Assembly: GCF_021044625.1 (NCBI RefSeq)
Contig: NZ_CP087999.1
Span: 1,629,001-1,693,000 of the forward strand
DNA: 64,000 bases
Direction: 5' to 3'
From: Geomonas sp. RF6
GTDB taxonomy: Bacteria; Desulfobacterota; Desulfuromonadia; Geobacterales; Geobacteraceae
Position numbers and translations under genes: made by a program. This document shows positions 40,041 to 47,171 of the stretch, one piece after another. The notes beneath the pieces were generated by a model, which did no database searches, was not told the origin of the DNA, and saw nothing but the letters and a program-made list of their open reading frames with translations. Every line of letters begins with the position of its first letter. Position 1 is the first letter of the stretch.

Positions 40041-40889
40041 ATGGCAAAACCCTCCCTTTTCATTGGTTCATCTACCGAAGGGCTCGAATTTGCCCGGGCA
40101 GTGCGCTCGCAGCTGGAGGACGTCGCTGAGGTTACGGTGTGGAAGGAAGGTTTCTTCAAGCCCGGGGGCACCTTCATCGACACCCTCGTCAACGCGGTTT
40201 CGAGGTTCGATTTCGCCGTATTGGTATTGACCCCGGACGACCTTGTGGTGAGCCGCGACGTGGAACAACTCACCCCTCGCGACAATGTCATTTTCGAGCT
40301 GGGGCTCTTCATGGGACGACTCGGGCGGCCGCGGACCTTTCTTCTGCACCAGGCCGATATCAAGATTCCCAGCGACGTGGCCGGAGTAACGACTGCGGTG
40401 TACAACTGGCCGCGCGGAGACAACAACTACCTATCCGCCGTCGGAGCAGCCTGCGACAGCATCCGCAACGTCATTCGTGACATGGGCATGTCCGACCTGA
40501 AGACCGCCTACGCTATCAGCAACATCACCTCGCGTCAGGAACAGCAGGAGAAGCAGCTTTCCCAACATGAAGCGGAGATCCGCTCGATCCAGATCGCGCT
40601 GCAAAGCGTGGTCACCGTGTACGAATTTGAAAAGCTGGTGGGACTCGGCAAGGACGAGCCGTTCCTTTGCTACTACTCTGACGATTTGCTGGCGGAGCTG
40701 AAGCGACTGCGTGCGATGGGGCTGGCCCGCCACCATGAGGGGAGCGGCCTGAGCGCAATCAGGCAGCAATACAAGGACAGCCCCGACCAGTTTGACTTGA
40801 GACGCTTCTTCTACATCACGGAACAGGGACGGGAATACCTTCAAATAAGGCGCAGGTTGCTGAAGGACGAAGGGACAGAGAAGTTGTAA
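40041..40889 (+). CDS. TIR-like nucleotide-binding-domain protein (CAP12/PF10137-type), orphan
   Basis: 282 aa from the ATG at 40041 (TGAGG upstream). Residues 1-120 form a TIR-like domain: SLFIGSSTEGLEFARAV, VTVWKEGFFKPGGTFIDTL, FDFAVLVLTPDD, TPRDNVIFELGLFMGRLGR and RTFLLHQ. This is the predicted nucleotide-binding TIR-like group used as NAD-degrading effectors in CBASS/Pycsar antiphage systems; the FELG Glu is the likely catalytic residue. Residues ~145-185 look coiled-coil (SRQEQQEKQLSQHEAEIRSI) and the remainder resembles a winged-helix region (LLAELKRLRAMGL, YITEQGREYL). No cyclase or other effector partner is adjacent. Defence role is inference. Confidence 0.75.
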   Translation: MAKPSLFIGSSTEGLEFARAVRSQLEDVAEVTVWKEGFFKPGGTFIDTLVNAVSRFDFAVLVLTPDDLVVSRDVEQLTPRDNVIFELGLFMGRLGRPRTFLLHQADIKIPSDVAGVTTAVYNWPRGDNNYLSAVGAACDSIRNVIRDMGMSDLKTAYAISNITSRQEQQEKQLSQHEAEIRSIQIALQSVVTVYEFEKLVGLGKDEPFLCYYSDDLLAELKRLRAMGLARHHEGSGLSAIRQQYKDSPDQFDLRRFFYITEQGREYLQIRRRLLKDEGTEKL

Positions 40890-40906
40890 CGTTGGTAATC
40901 AAGTGG

Positions 40907-40949
40907 CAAAAAAGGGCCCGACAGGACATGCTGCCGGGCCCTTCTCTTT
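40907..40949 (+). terminator. Intrinsic terminator between convergent genes
   Basis: AAAAAAGGGCCCG, loop, CGGGCCCTTCTCTTTC. Serves the TIR-like gene; the A-run on the other side may serve the TPR gene. Confidence 0.8.
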
Positions 40950-40968
40950 CATCTAGCTCACCCTCAGA

Positions 40969-41649
40969 TCAAGCGCTCGCTTCGCTGCTCACCCCTTCCG
41001 CTTCCGCCAGCAATGAGGCGCACTCTGCATCCTCGGGGTTTATGCGGCACCCTTCGCGGAAGTAGCTAGCGGCGGTTTCTTTATTCCCCTGCTGCAAAGA
41101 GATGCTACCGAGCACCGCGTTGATCCGCGGGAAGGACGGGATCATCTCCCGCACCGCTTCAAGTTCCTTGACAGCCTCATCGAGCCTCCCCTGCCGCTGC
41201 AGGAGCATCCCTATGGTGTAGCGGATCGCCGGGACCCGCGGAGCCAGCATGGCGGCCTTCCGAAGGGCCTGCTCCGCCTGGTCGAGATCTTGGTTCAGCT
41301 CCAGCAGCGCGGAGCCGAGACCGAGGTGCGCCTCGAACATGTGAGACGCCAGCCCGATCGCCTGCCTGTAATGCGAGACAGCCTTGTCCGCCATCCCTGC
41401 AGTCAGGTAGACGTTTCCGAGGTTCACCTGAACTTTCGGCGACATGGGGTTTATCAGGCATGCCTTGGAGAGGTAAAAGATCGCCTTGTCACCTTCCCCA
41501 CATTCGGCATACAGGGTTCCCAGCAGGTAGTTGCCGTCGAGATGCTTCGGGTCGGCAGCGAGTATCTTTTTGTACAGCTTTGCAGCTTCCCTGTAGTCCC
41601 GCTTGTTGTGTTTCTCCAACGCCTTTCTTAGCAGCTTATCCAGTGCCAT
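40969..41649 (-). CDS. Tetratricopeptide-repeat protein (226 aa)
   Basis: No signal peptide. About six TPR units: YREAAKLYKKILAADPKHLDG, LGTLYAECGEGDKAIFYLSKA, LGNVYLTAGMADKAVSHYRQA, LGSALLELNQDLDQAEQALRKA, IGMLLQRQGRLDEAVKELEA and LGSISLQQGNKETAASYFREG, each with the G/A/P spacing of the family. Protein-protein scaffold with unknown partner. It is followed on the same strand by nothing close; the membrane protein 41712-41939 lies upstream by 62 bp and could be co-transcribed. Confidence 0.88.
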   Translation of the reverse strand: MALDKLLRKALEKHNKRDYREAAKLYKKILAADPKHLDGNYLLGTLYAECGEGDKAIFYLSKACLINPMSPKVQVNLGNVYLTAGMADKAVSHYRQAIGLASHMFEAHLGLGSALLELNQDLDQAEQALRKAAMLAPRVPAIRYTIGMLLQRQGRLDEAVKELEAVREMIPSFPRINAVLGSISLQQGNKETAASYFREGCRINPEDAECASLLAEAEGVSSEASA

Positions 41650-41711
41650 CTACAACGTCCCCCTCTTTTGCGAATGACTCAGCGGCGCGCGGCTCCGCCC
41701 GCCGTACATTT

Positions 41712-41939
41712 TCAATCCTGAACGGCCGCCTCTTCCCGGAGTGCGGATCGGGCTCCCGCACGGTTCCGCCTGAAAGGGAACCGCATGTGAGTGAAGAGCC
41801 ATCCCGTGAATGCGCCGGCAGCGCCCCAGACCAGCAACCATACCGGGCCCTTCACAACCAGGTTCAGCTTCAGGCACAAGGCTATGGTTATCAGCAAGGA
41901 AACGACAAAACCGACCAAAAACCCGACCACCGCACGCAT
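41712..41939 (-). CDS. Small two-helix membrane protein (75 aa)
   Basis: ATG at 41939 with GGAGTG upstream. Helices VVGFLVGFVVSLLITIALCL and VWLLVWGAAGAFTGWLFTHM, joined by KLNLVVKGP, and a basic C-terminal tail FRRNRAGARS. The frame continues upstream to 42101 but that stretch reads as low-quality sequence. No family recognised. Precedes the TPR protein on the same strand. Confidence 0.65.
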   Translation of the reverse strand: MRAVVGFLVGFVVSLLITIALCLKLNLVVKGPVWLLVWGAAGAFTGWLFTHMRFPFRRNRAGARSALREEAAVQD

Positions 41940-42114
41940 AGGCACTCCACGACAGAAATGGCGAAAGCCACTCATTAGCACCTTTGCCTGCCTTTCACAA
42001 GCGCTAAGATGGGCGGCAACTGGCGATGCGAAGGGAAATGCCATTTTCGCTTTAGAAGAAGTCGTGCTCGAAGGAGAGGTATGTGAAGACGCCGTAATCA
42101 CCCTTTGACGGCCC

Positions 42115-42390
42115 GAGGGGGGATTTGATCTTCAAGTCTCCTCCAGAACCGCACCCCATTTAACAGTACATCTCGGTCGTCGAACCGCAGTGCTGCGGCA
42201 CTCTAAAGATCAACGACAAGGCACCACCGCTTTTTGCAAAGTGGAATCAAAGAAAGTGCTTGAGACCACAGCAGTTGCGCACTTTGCAGGACGGTCCCGG
42301 CCAAGTCAAATCCCCCCTGTCCCCCCTTCGCAAAGGGGGAACGCTGGGCCTCCTCCAGCGCTTCATGGATCCTCCTTCCCGGGATTTCCT
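42115..42390. repeat. R2 MITE-like element, copy 4
   Basis: Left end AGGGGGGATTTGATCTTCAA without its outer TTTGCGAAGG half; the core TTTAACAGTACATCTCGGTC, CGCAGTGCTGCGGCACTCTA; right end TCAAATCCCCCCTGTCCCCC and TTCGCAAAGGGGGAACG. About 90% like the copy at 60796-61120 by eye. No gene in 42102-42428. Confidence 0.75.
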
Positions 42391-42428
42391 GGTGAACTCA
42401 TTAACAGCGTAACGGTTCCCGCACGTCG

Positions 42429-43589
42429 TTACTGATCCGTCTTCGCGGGATGCGAGAGATCTGGCAGTTCGTGGTCCAGTCCGGTGACAGCAGCGAGCAT
42501 GCGGCCGCGCAGGATGGGAGTCTTCACCGCGACCGGCAAGGCGATCTGTCTCGCCACCCGCGAAAATGGAGACTGGGCCGCGATCATGCGGGTGAGCAAC
42601 TCCACCCTGCGCACCACCTGCCTGTCCACCGGCCGCCGGAGAGCATCATACTCGGCCATCCGGTTTGTCCTCACCAGTTCCGAGAACACCCAGGCGTCCT
42701 CCACGCCGAGGTTCATCCCCCGGGCGCCGATGGGAGAGTGGAGATGCGCCGCGTCTCCTGCAAAGTAGACGTCGTCGAAAGCCATCATGTCCACGATCCG
42801 GTGCGAGACGTGGAACTCCGATTCCCAGATCGGAACTCCTGCCTGCTCTGCCTGCACCAGCTGCGACAGCGGCTCAGGTCGGTTGGACATGACCCGCCAG
42901 AGCGGCTCTCCCGGCATGTCTCTCAGCGCGTCATCGACCATGCGCAGCATGAAGAGGAACCTCCCGTGGTCAAAGAGGAAGACGTGGGCGTGATCGGCGG
43001 CAAGCCCTGTTCGCAACTGCACGTCGGCAAGGTACCACTCCTCGCCGAGAGTGGACCCTCCGAAATCGAGCTTCAGCTTCTCACGAGCTGTACTGTGCGC
43101 ACCATCTGCCGCGAGGATCCAGGGGCACTCAATCGCTTTCAGCATGCCGCCGCCGCTTGGCTCCAGTACCACCGCGACCCCGTCCTCGTCGGGACGGCAA
43201 TCGATCATCTTCAAACCTCGCTCCACCGCTACCCCCGCCCGATCCAGAGCCCGGGCCAGCAGGCGCTCCGTGCTCGCCTGCGAGAGGGCGAGCATGAAAG
43301 GATAGTGCGGATGAATTCCCGCCAGTGAGAGCTCGGCAAACTTCCTGTGATGCCTGTGAAAGAGGACCCCGCGAATCGGCAATCCCAGTTCCAGCATCTG
43401 CCGTGAGATCCCGGTATGCTCCAGGATTTCGAGAGTGCGCGGATTGACTGCCATTCCGCGGGAGTGCGGAGCAGGCGCATGCCGCATCTCCACCACTCGC
43501 GGAACGATCCCCTGCCTCGCCAGAAAGAGCGCCGCCGCGAGCCCGACCGGCCCCGCCCCCACTATCAACGGTTGGTCGTGATTGCTCAT
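42429..43589 (-). CDS. FAD-dependent monooxygenase (PheA/TfdB-UbiH type)
   Basis: 386 aa. FAD-binding Rossmann motif VGAGPVGLAAALFLARQG (residues 10-27), the middle DG motif ILAADGAHSTAREKL and the second FAD motif VYFAGDAAHLHSPIGARGMNLGVEDAW, the three sequence marks of group A flavoprotein hydroxylases. It oxidises an aromatic or quinone-like substrate using NAD(P)H and O2, which is unexpected in a classical strict anaerobe but found in oxygen-tolerant Geobacter relatives. Substrate unknown. Monocistronic by position, next to an R2 element. Confidence 0.85.
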   Translation of the reverse strand: MSNHDQPLIVGAGPVGLAAALFLARQGIVPRVVEMRHAPAPHSRGMAVNPRTLEILEHTGISRQMLELGLPIRGVLFHRHHRKFAELSLAGIHPHYPFMLALSQASTERLLARALDRAGVAVERGLKMIDCRPDEDGVAVVLEPSGGGMLKAIECPWILAADGAHSTAREKLKLDFGGSTLGEEWYLADVQLRTGLAADHAHVFLFDHGRFLFMLRMVDDALRDMPGEPLWRVMSNRPEPLSQLVQAEQAGVPIWESEFHVSHRIVDMMAFDDVYFAGDAAHLHSPIGARGMNLGVEDAWVFSELVRTNRMAEYDALRRPVDRQVVRRVELLTRMIAAQSPFSRVARQIALPVAVKTPILRGRMLAAVTGLDHELPDLSHPAKTDQ

Positions 43590-43835
43590 ATCAACCTCCG
43601 AACCTCTGTAACTATCGACTCCATAGGTAAATTGTAAGCGGCTTTCGTGGCCTTGCCGGAAGAGTGAGCCACTTTTGCGGCCACTGGTATCGGTGTCCCT
43701 GCCGCGAAAGCGCCCGGAGGAAAGTTATCGAGCACGGGAAAATCCGGAGCAGTCTGCGATCACTGTTTATTAATGCCAGCATATGTGCTATGAACTTTGG
43801 ACCCGCCAAGGAGGGCACGGTATGGAGACAACTAA
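43590..43835. other. Divergent intergenic region, nothing recognised
   Basis: 246 bp between the flavin monooxygenase and the small coiled-coil gene; AT-rich near 43764-43800 (TGTTTATTAATGCCAGCATA), a likely promoter area. No repeat of families R1-R3. Confidence 0.4.
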
Positions 43836-44036
43836 ATGATTGAGAATGAAGTGGAGTATCTTGAAAAAAAGAACGTGCTGGAAAAGCTCCGTTTGACCTT
43901 GCGGGAGTTGAAGGATAATCCGCCGTCGGATCTGGACAACAGGTTTCATGAGCTGTACGTGCAATCGACGGAGCGCGAGATAGCAGATGTGGAGGGTGAG
44001 CTCGCAGAGTACGAAGCTCGGCAAAAGGAGAAGTGA
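43836..44036 (+). CDS. Small coiled-coil hypothetical protein (66 aa)
   Basis: Highly charged, helical throughout: IENEVEYLEKKNVLEKLRLT, LRELKDNPPSDLDNRFHELY and REIADVEGELAEYEARQKE. No signal peptide. Start ATG preceded by TATGGAGACAACTAA, a moderate ribosome site. The following PAS gene begins 38 bp later with its own good ribosome site, so the two are probably co-transcribed. Function unknown; it may serve as a partner or anti-factor of the PAS protein (speculation). Confidence 0.65.
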   Translation: MIENEVEYLEKKNVLEKLRLTLRELKDNPPSDLDNRFHELYVQSTEREIADVEGELAEYEARQKEK

Positions 44037-44074
44037 TCCCGGCATCAACAACGCTACGGCACAGGAGCGGAGCC

Positions 44075-44722
44075 ATGACGGAAAGATTCATTGATCAGGT
44101 CAAGTACCTGAGGGAGGTCCTTGATGCCATTCCCTCGCTGATCTTCATTGTGGACCCGGATCTCAGGGTCATCGACTTCAACAGCACAGCCAAAACGTAT
44201 CTCGACGAAGGAGAGGACGCCGTGTTGAAGCGCCTCTGCGGCGAGGTACTTCATTGCCTCCACCAGATTGACGCCGACGTCGAGTGTGGCAGTACCGAGT
44301 TTTGCAGAGATTGCATCCTCCGGCAGGCAGTAGGAGCTGTCACGGCGACGAATTCGACGTTCCGGGACAGGCACAAATTGCTGCACCGCAAAAACGGCAA
44401 AGAGGAGTTTGCCGAGTTTTATGTCACGGCATCGCCGTTGGCGGTCGAGGGGGAGCCCCTTGTCCTGATGGTACTGCAAGATGTGACTGAGTTGCTGGCC
44501 CTGCGATATCTTGTGACGCTCTGCTCCGTTTGCAAAAAGGTTCGCAATGAAGAAGGGGAATGGGAAGCGATACATCAGTACCTGAGGAAGAAAGACAATA
44601 CCGTCTGCTCGCATGGCCTCTGCCCGTCCTGCTACCAGGAACAGTGCCAGGAGCTGGATAAGATCAACGAAATGGTTGCAGCACCTTTGCCAGATCGGAG
44701 GAAGTCCACGCCCCACGCCTAA
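44075..44722 (+). CDS. PAS-domain protein with two cysteine clusters (215 aa)
   Basis: ATG at 44075 with AGGAGCGGAG upstream; a GTG at 44033 is less likely. A PAS domain (about 10-130) starts VLDAIPSLIFIVDPDLRVIDFN and carries an inserted cysteine set: C..VLHCLHQID, ECGSTEFCRDCILR. The C-terminal segment LCSVCKKVRNEEGEWEAIHQYL and SHGLCPSCYQEQ is a motif often found after PAS domains in Geobacter-type sensory proteins. There is no kinase, GGDEF or HTH output. The Cys sets could bind metal, an Fe-S cluster or sense redox. A role as a diffusible sensor protein is inference. Confidence 0.75.
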   Translation: MTERFIDQVKYLREVLDAIPSLIFIVDPDLRVIDFNSTAKTYLDEGEDAVLKRLCGEVLHCLHQIDADVECGSTEFCRDCILRQAVGAVTATNSTFRDRHKLLHRKNGKEEFAEFYVTASPLAVEGEPLVLMVLQDVTELLALRYLVTLCSVCKKVRNEEGEWEAIHQYLRKKDNTVCSHGLCPSCYQEQCQELDKINEMVAAPLPDRRKSTPHA

Positions 44723-44846
44723 ACGTCTTCTCGTGGTTCCCCGCTGTAAATAAATGAAATAGCCAGCTGCCCCGAGGGGAGCTGGCTATCCTGTCAGAGG
44801 GGCTCCGCAGTTGACTTCTCCGCTCCGGAGGACCCTTTCTTACCTG

Positions 44847-45377
44847 CTAATACCCACTGCCGCCGCCAGTTCCGCCTCCCATGCTGCCGCCAGAACTGCC
44901 GCCGCTTGTGCCGCCGGTGCTGCCACCGGTGCCGCTGCCGCTACTGGAGCCGCCGGTGTCGCCTGTGCTGCCGCCGGTGCCGCTGCCACTGCTGGAGCCG
45001 CCCATGTCGCCTGTGCTCCCGCCGGTGCCGCTGCCACTGCTGGAGCCGCCCATGTCACCTGTGCTGCCGCCTGTGCCGCTGCCACTGCTGGAGCCGTCCA
45101 TGTCGCCTGTGCTGCCGCCGGCGCCGCTGCCGCTGCTGGTCCCACTCGGGCTGGCACCCGCACCGCCACTGCTGGTACCGCTGGTGTCACTTATTGTGCC
45201 GCCAGCACCACTGCCGGTAGCACCACTCCCTCTGCTCGGACTGGACATCTCAGTGCTTCCGCCAGTTGCACTGCCACCGCTACCGCTCTTGTTCGCACAG
45301 CCTATTGTGCCAAAGGTAAGGGCCGAAACCGCAACGATCGCCAAAGTCCGGAACAACATTCTCTTCACACTTGCCAT
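44847..45377 (-). CDS. Gly/Ser-rich repeat lipoprotein (176 aa)
   Basis: ATG at 45377 preceded by GGGAGGAG. Signal MLFRTLAIVAVSALTFGTIGC gives a lipobox-like TIG|C. The mature part is almost only Gly, Ser, Thr and Asp, with four near-identical 16-residue repeats of the form STGDMGGSSSGSGTGG, encoded by 48-bp DNA repeats (about 44930-45140), then GGSSGGSMGGGTGGGSGY. Likely an unstructured envelope protein. The synonymous DNA repeat is near-exact, so copy number may vary between strains by slippage. An open frame on the opposite strand is a shadow of the repeat. Confidence 0.7.
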   Translation of the reverse strand: MASVKRMLFRTLAIVAVSALTFGTIGCANKSGSGGSATGGSTEMSSPSRGSGATGSGAGGTISDTSGTSSGGAGASPSGTSSGSGAGGSTGDMDGSSSGSGTGGSTGDMGGSSSGSGTGGSTGDMGGSSSGSGTGGSTGDTGGSSSGSGTGGSTGGTSGGSSGGSMGGGTGGGSGY

Positions 45378-45413
45378 AGCTAACTCCTCCCGTGTTGTTT
45401 GCTTCACCACATT

Positions 45414-45445
45414 ATTATATCGTGCTAATGTTAAAAAAATTAACA
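45414..45445 (-). promoter_or_regulatory. Promoter region with TATAAT and 17-bp TGTTAA/TTAACA palindrome-like tract
   Basis: On the minus strand TATAAT (45419-45414) lies about 37 nt before the Gly/Ser lipoprotein start. Ten base pairs further upstream is TGTTAATTTTTTTAACA (45445-45429), an AT inverted repeat almost identical to the tracts at 3544-3558 and 11177-11191. No good -35 box, suggesting that an activator may act there. Confidence 0.45.
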
Positions 45446-45516
45446 CGTCAGCTCAAAGAGCGCGGAAATACGGGTGAAAGGGGACGCTGCGTGTGCTTGC
45501 AGCGGGGCGATGATGG

Positions 45517-45561
45517 CAAAAAAAAACGGGAGCAAGGCAGTCATTGCCAGCTCCCGCTTTT
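45517..45561 (-). terminator. Bidirectional intrinsic terminator
   Basis: CGGGAGC (45527-45533) and GCTCCCG (45550-45556) with an inner GGCA/TGCC pair, A-run on the left and CTTTTT on the right. Ends the minus-strand Cys-pair gene 24 bp after its stop. Confidence 0.8.
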
Positions 45562-45584
45562 TCGCGGCGCTACCTTCTTACGTC

Positions 45585-45737
45585 CTAAATGCAGCAGGTG
45601 CTTTCAGAGGCACAGCATGCGGAACTGGTGTTAGCGCAGCAGGGGCTGCCGGTTTTGGAGGCGAGGGCCATTGTTGCTGCTCCGATGGTTGTGGCGGCGA
45701 CAAGAGTGGCGACAAGAATGCGCAGGTGCTTTTTCAT
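45585..45737 (-). CDS. Tiny exported protein with three Cys-Cys pairs (50 aa)
   Basis: ATG at 45737 preceded by GGAGGATCACC. Signal peptide KHLRILVATLVAATTIGAATMALA|S. The mature peptide has only about 24 residues and holds three vicinal pairs: SPCCANTSSACCASESTCCI. Spacing between the pairs is 6 and 5 residues. It has its own terminator. No family recognised; metal binding in the envelope, a disulfide-rich peptide, or a modified peptide are options. The upstream in-frame ATG at 45782 lacks a ribosome site. Confidence 0.7.
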   Translation of the reverse strand: MKKHLRILVATLVAATTIGAATMALASKTGSPCCANTSSACCASESTCCI

Positions 45738-46011
45738 GGTGATCCTCCAGAATGGATTCAGTGGTATTGAGTCATCTGCCATCCATAATCCACATCCTGT
45801 GCCAAGACTTCCCTTTCCAGCTAAGCCGCCGGAAACGCTAGCATAAGCAAGAGAGATCCAGTTAAAGGCATCGGGGAATATTCTTTACTGCAGGAGGATT
45901 TTCTACACCTGGCGCCAGGAAGACGGGAACGCCGTACACCTTTAGGATGGCAACCCGTCTTGCGTAGACCTCTCCCTCGCCATGATGCCCTGACGCTTCC
46001 GGAAGAAAAAA

Positions 46012-46049
46012 AGAAAAGGGAGTCTGGCAGCCACGCCATCTCCCTTTTT
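46012..46049 (-). terminator. Intrinsic terminator after the HEPN/MNT pair
   Basis: On the minus strand GGGAG, an inner TGGC/GCCA pairing and CTCCC, followed by TTTTCTTTTTTT. It lies 41 bp after the nucleotidyltransferase stop. The rest of 45738-46089 holds no gene I can support. Confidence 0.75.
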
Positions 46050-46089
46050 GCTCTCTCGATCTCCGGCCACCCCACATGGAAGGTCCAGA

Positions 46090-46410
46090 TCAGCGATCTT
46101 TCCCCTCCTGACGCAGATAGAAAACTACACCAACACGAGTGATATGTTCTTGCAGCTCGGCGTTTCCAAGCCGGTGAAAGATTGAAAGATCAATCTCATA
46201 AGGCAACAGCAGGTCATCGAGTTCTTCGGCAATGGCGCCTAGTTCTGGAGAAGCCAAAGAATCGCCGTAGAGGGTGAGGTCGATGTCGGAGCCGGGCTTG
46301 AAATTGCCTTTGGCGCGTGAACCGTACAGCACTCCTTTTTCCACCGCTGGGTGCCGCGCCAGGACGGCGTTAATCGACGCGATAGTCGCCTCTTTCAAGC
46401 CAAAGCGCAT
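46090..46410 (-). CDS. MNT-type nucleotidyltransferase antitoxin (106 aa)
   Basis: Minimal nucleotidyltransferase. VLYGSRAKGNFKPGSDIDLTLYG has the GSX10DXD active-site motif, and a third carboxylate is likely in IDLSIF. In HEPN/MNT modules the MntA protein AMPylates the HEPN toxin and blocks its RNase activity. The start ATG at 46410 overlaps the stop of the partner gene (TGATG), giving translational coupling. Product ends QEGKDR. The order toxin then antitoxin is usual for this module. Confidence 0.88.
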   Translation of the reverse strand: MRFGLKEATIASINAVLARHPAVEKGVLYGSRAKGNFKPGSDIDLTLYGDSLASPELGAIAEELDDLLLPYEIDLSIFHRLGNAELQEHITRVGVVFYLRQEGKDR

Positions 46411-46832
46411 CACTCTGTCTCGGCTTCCAGCACGGAAAACTTCCTGAACATCTGGTCAAAGGCCGGAAAGAAGCGGGTAAGAATACTGTTTGCTATTTCC
46501 TCAGCAGTCTCGGGGTTGTAGGTGTGTGAAGAGAGATTGCGTGCCTTGATCATGTCCATCCATGCTTCTCCGTCATCAATCAGTGCGTTCTTGAATGCCA
46601 GCCTGGTCGCATCTTTGGAGCCGATGATCCCGGCAACTCCCTTTTCCTCCAGATAATCCTTCAACACATTCCACGCCAACTCGTGAGTTAATTCAAAGCC
46701 CTGCACCAATCCCTGCTGCTCCAGTTCGGTCAAATCGCGCTGGCTCGCAAGATCCACTGCCCGCCGCAAGGTTTCAAAGGCTCTGACATAGTTGTGGAAG
46801 CGCTGTTTCCAGCGAACGTCCTCATGCGTCAT
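46410..46832 (-). CDS. HEPN-type toxin / HI0074-family nucleotidyltransferase partner (140 aa)
   Basis: All-helical HEPN fold: KQRFHNYVRAFETLRRAV, LVQGFELTHELAWNVLKDYL, GIIGSKDATRLAFKNALI and MIKARNLSSHTYNPETAEEI, in which ARNLSSH supplies the RX4H RNase signature. HI0074-like proteins were first called substrate-binding subunits of the nucleotidyltransferase and are now regarded as HEPN toxins. ATG at 46832 follows GAGGACCATCAA. Forms a two-gene operon with the MNT gene. Confidence 0.85.
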   Translation of the reverse strand: MTHEDVRWKQRFHNYVRAFETLRRAVDLASQRDLTELEQQGLVQGFELTHELAWNVLKDYLEEKGVAGIIGSKDATRLAFKNALIDDGEAWMDMIKARNLSSHTYNPETAEEIANSILTRFFPAFDQMFRKFSVLEAETE

Positions 46833-47032
46833 TTGATGGTCCTCAAGAGCGTCGGCAGTGCCATATGGCAGCCGCCCTGGCATTGAAAGGTGCGAAACAA
46901 AGTCCGGTTCACGTGGCTATTTGACGCGAAAGCATATCACGCAGAGTTAGCAGTTATCCATTGAAAAAGGACTCTAGATGAAACAGGTGCGGGTAGTCAT
47001 GAACGGCACAAACGCGGGGGCAGCACAAACGC

Positions 47033-47139
47033 GGGGTCAGGCTTTGCATTTTGGGATTCGGCCCCGTTTCCAAAGCGGGGTCAGGCTTTGCATATGCGTA
47101 TTTCCCTCTTTCAAATCCCCAAATGCAAAGCCTGACCCC
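47033..47139. repeat. Three GGGGTCAGGCTTTGCAT repeats (two direct, one inverted)
   Basis: 17-bp copies at 47033-47049 and 47077-47093 (plus) and 47123-47139 (minus). The core GGGGTCAGG is shared with the palindrome at 2030-2071. They sit between the HEPN/MNT operon and the IS30-like element. The two facing copies (47077 and 47123) can form a long hairpin, a REP-like layout. Confidence 0.8.
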
Positions 47140-47171
47140 AGCGTAGGGACACGTTACGGTGGATTCTATTC

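Noticed and set aside
44881-45477. Plus-strand Pro/Leu-rich ORF
   Set aside because: It is a shadow of the Gly/Ser repeats on the minus strand, which have a ribosome site, signal peptide and promoter.
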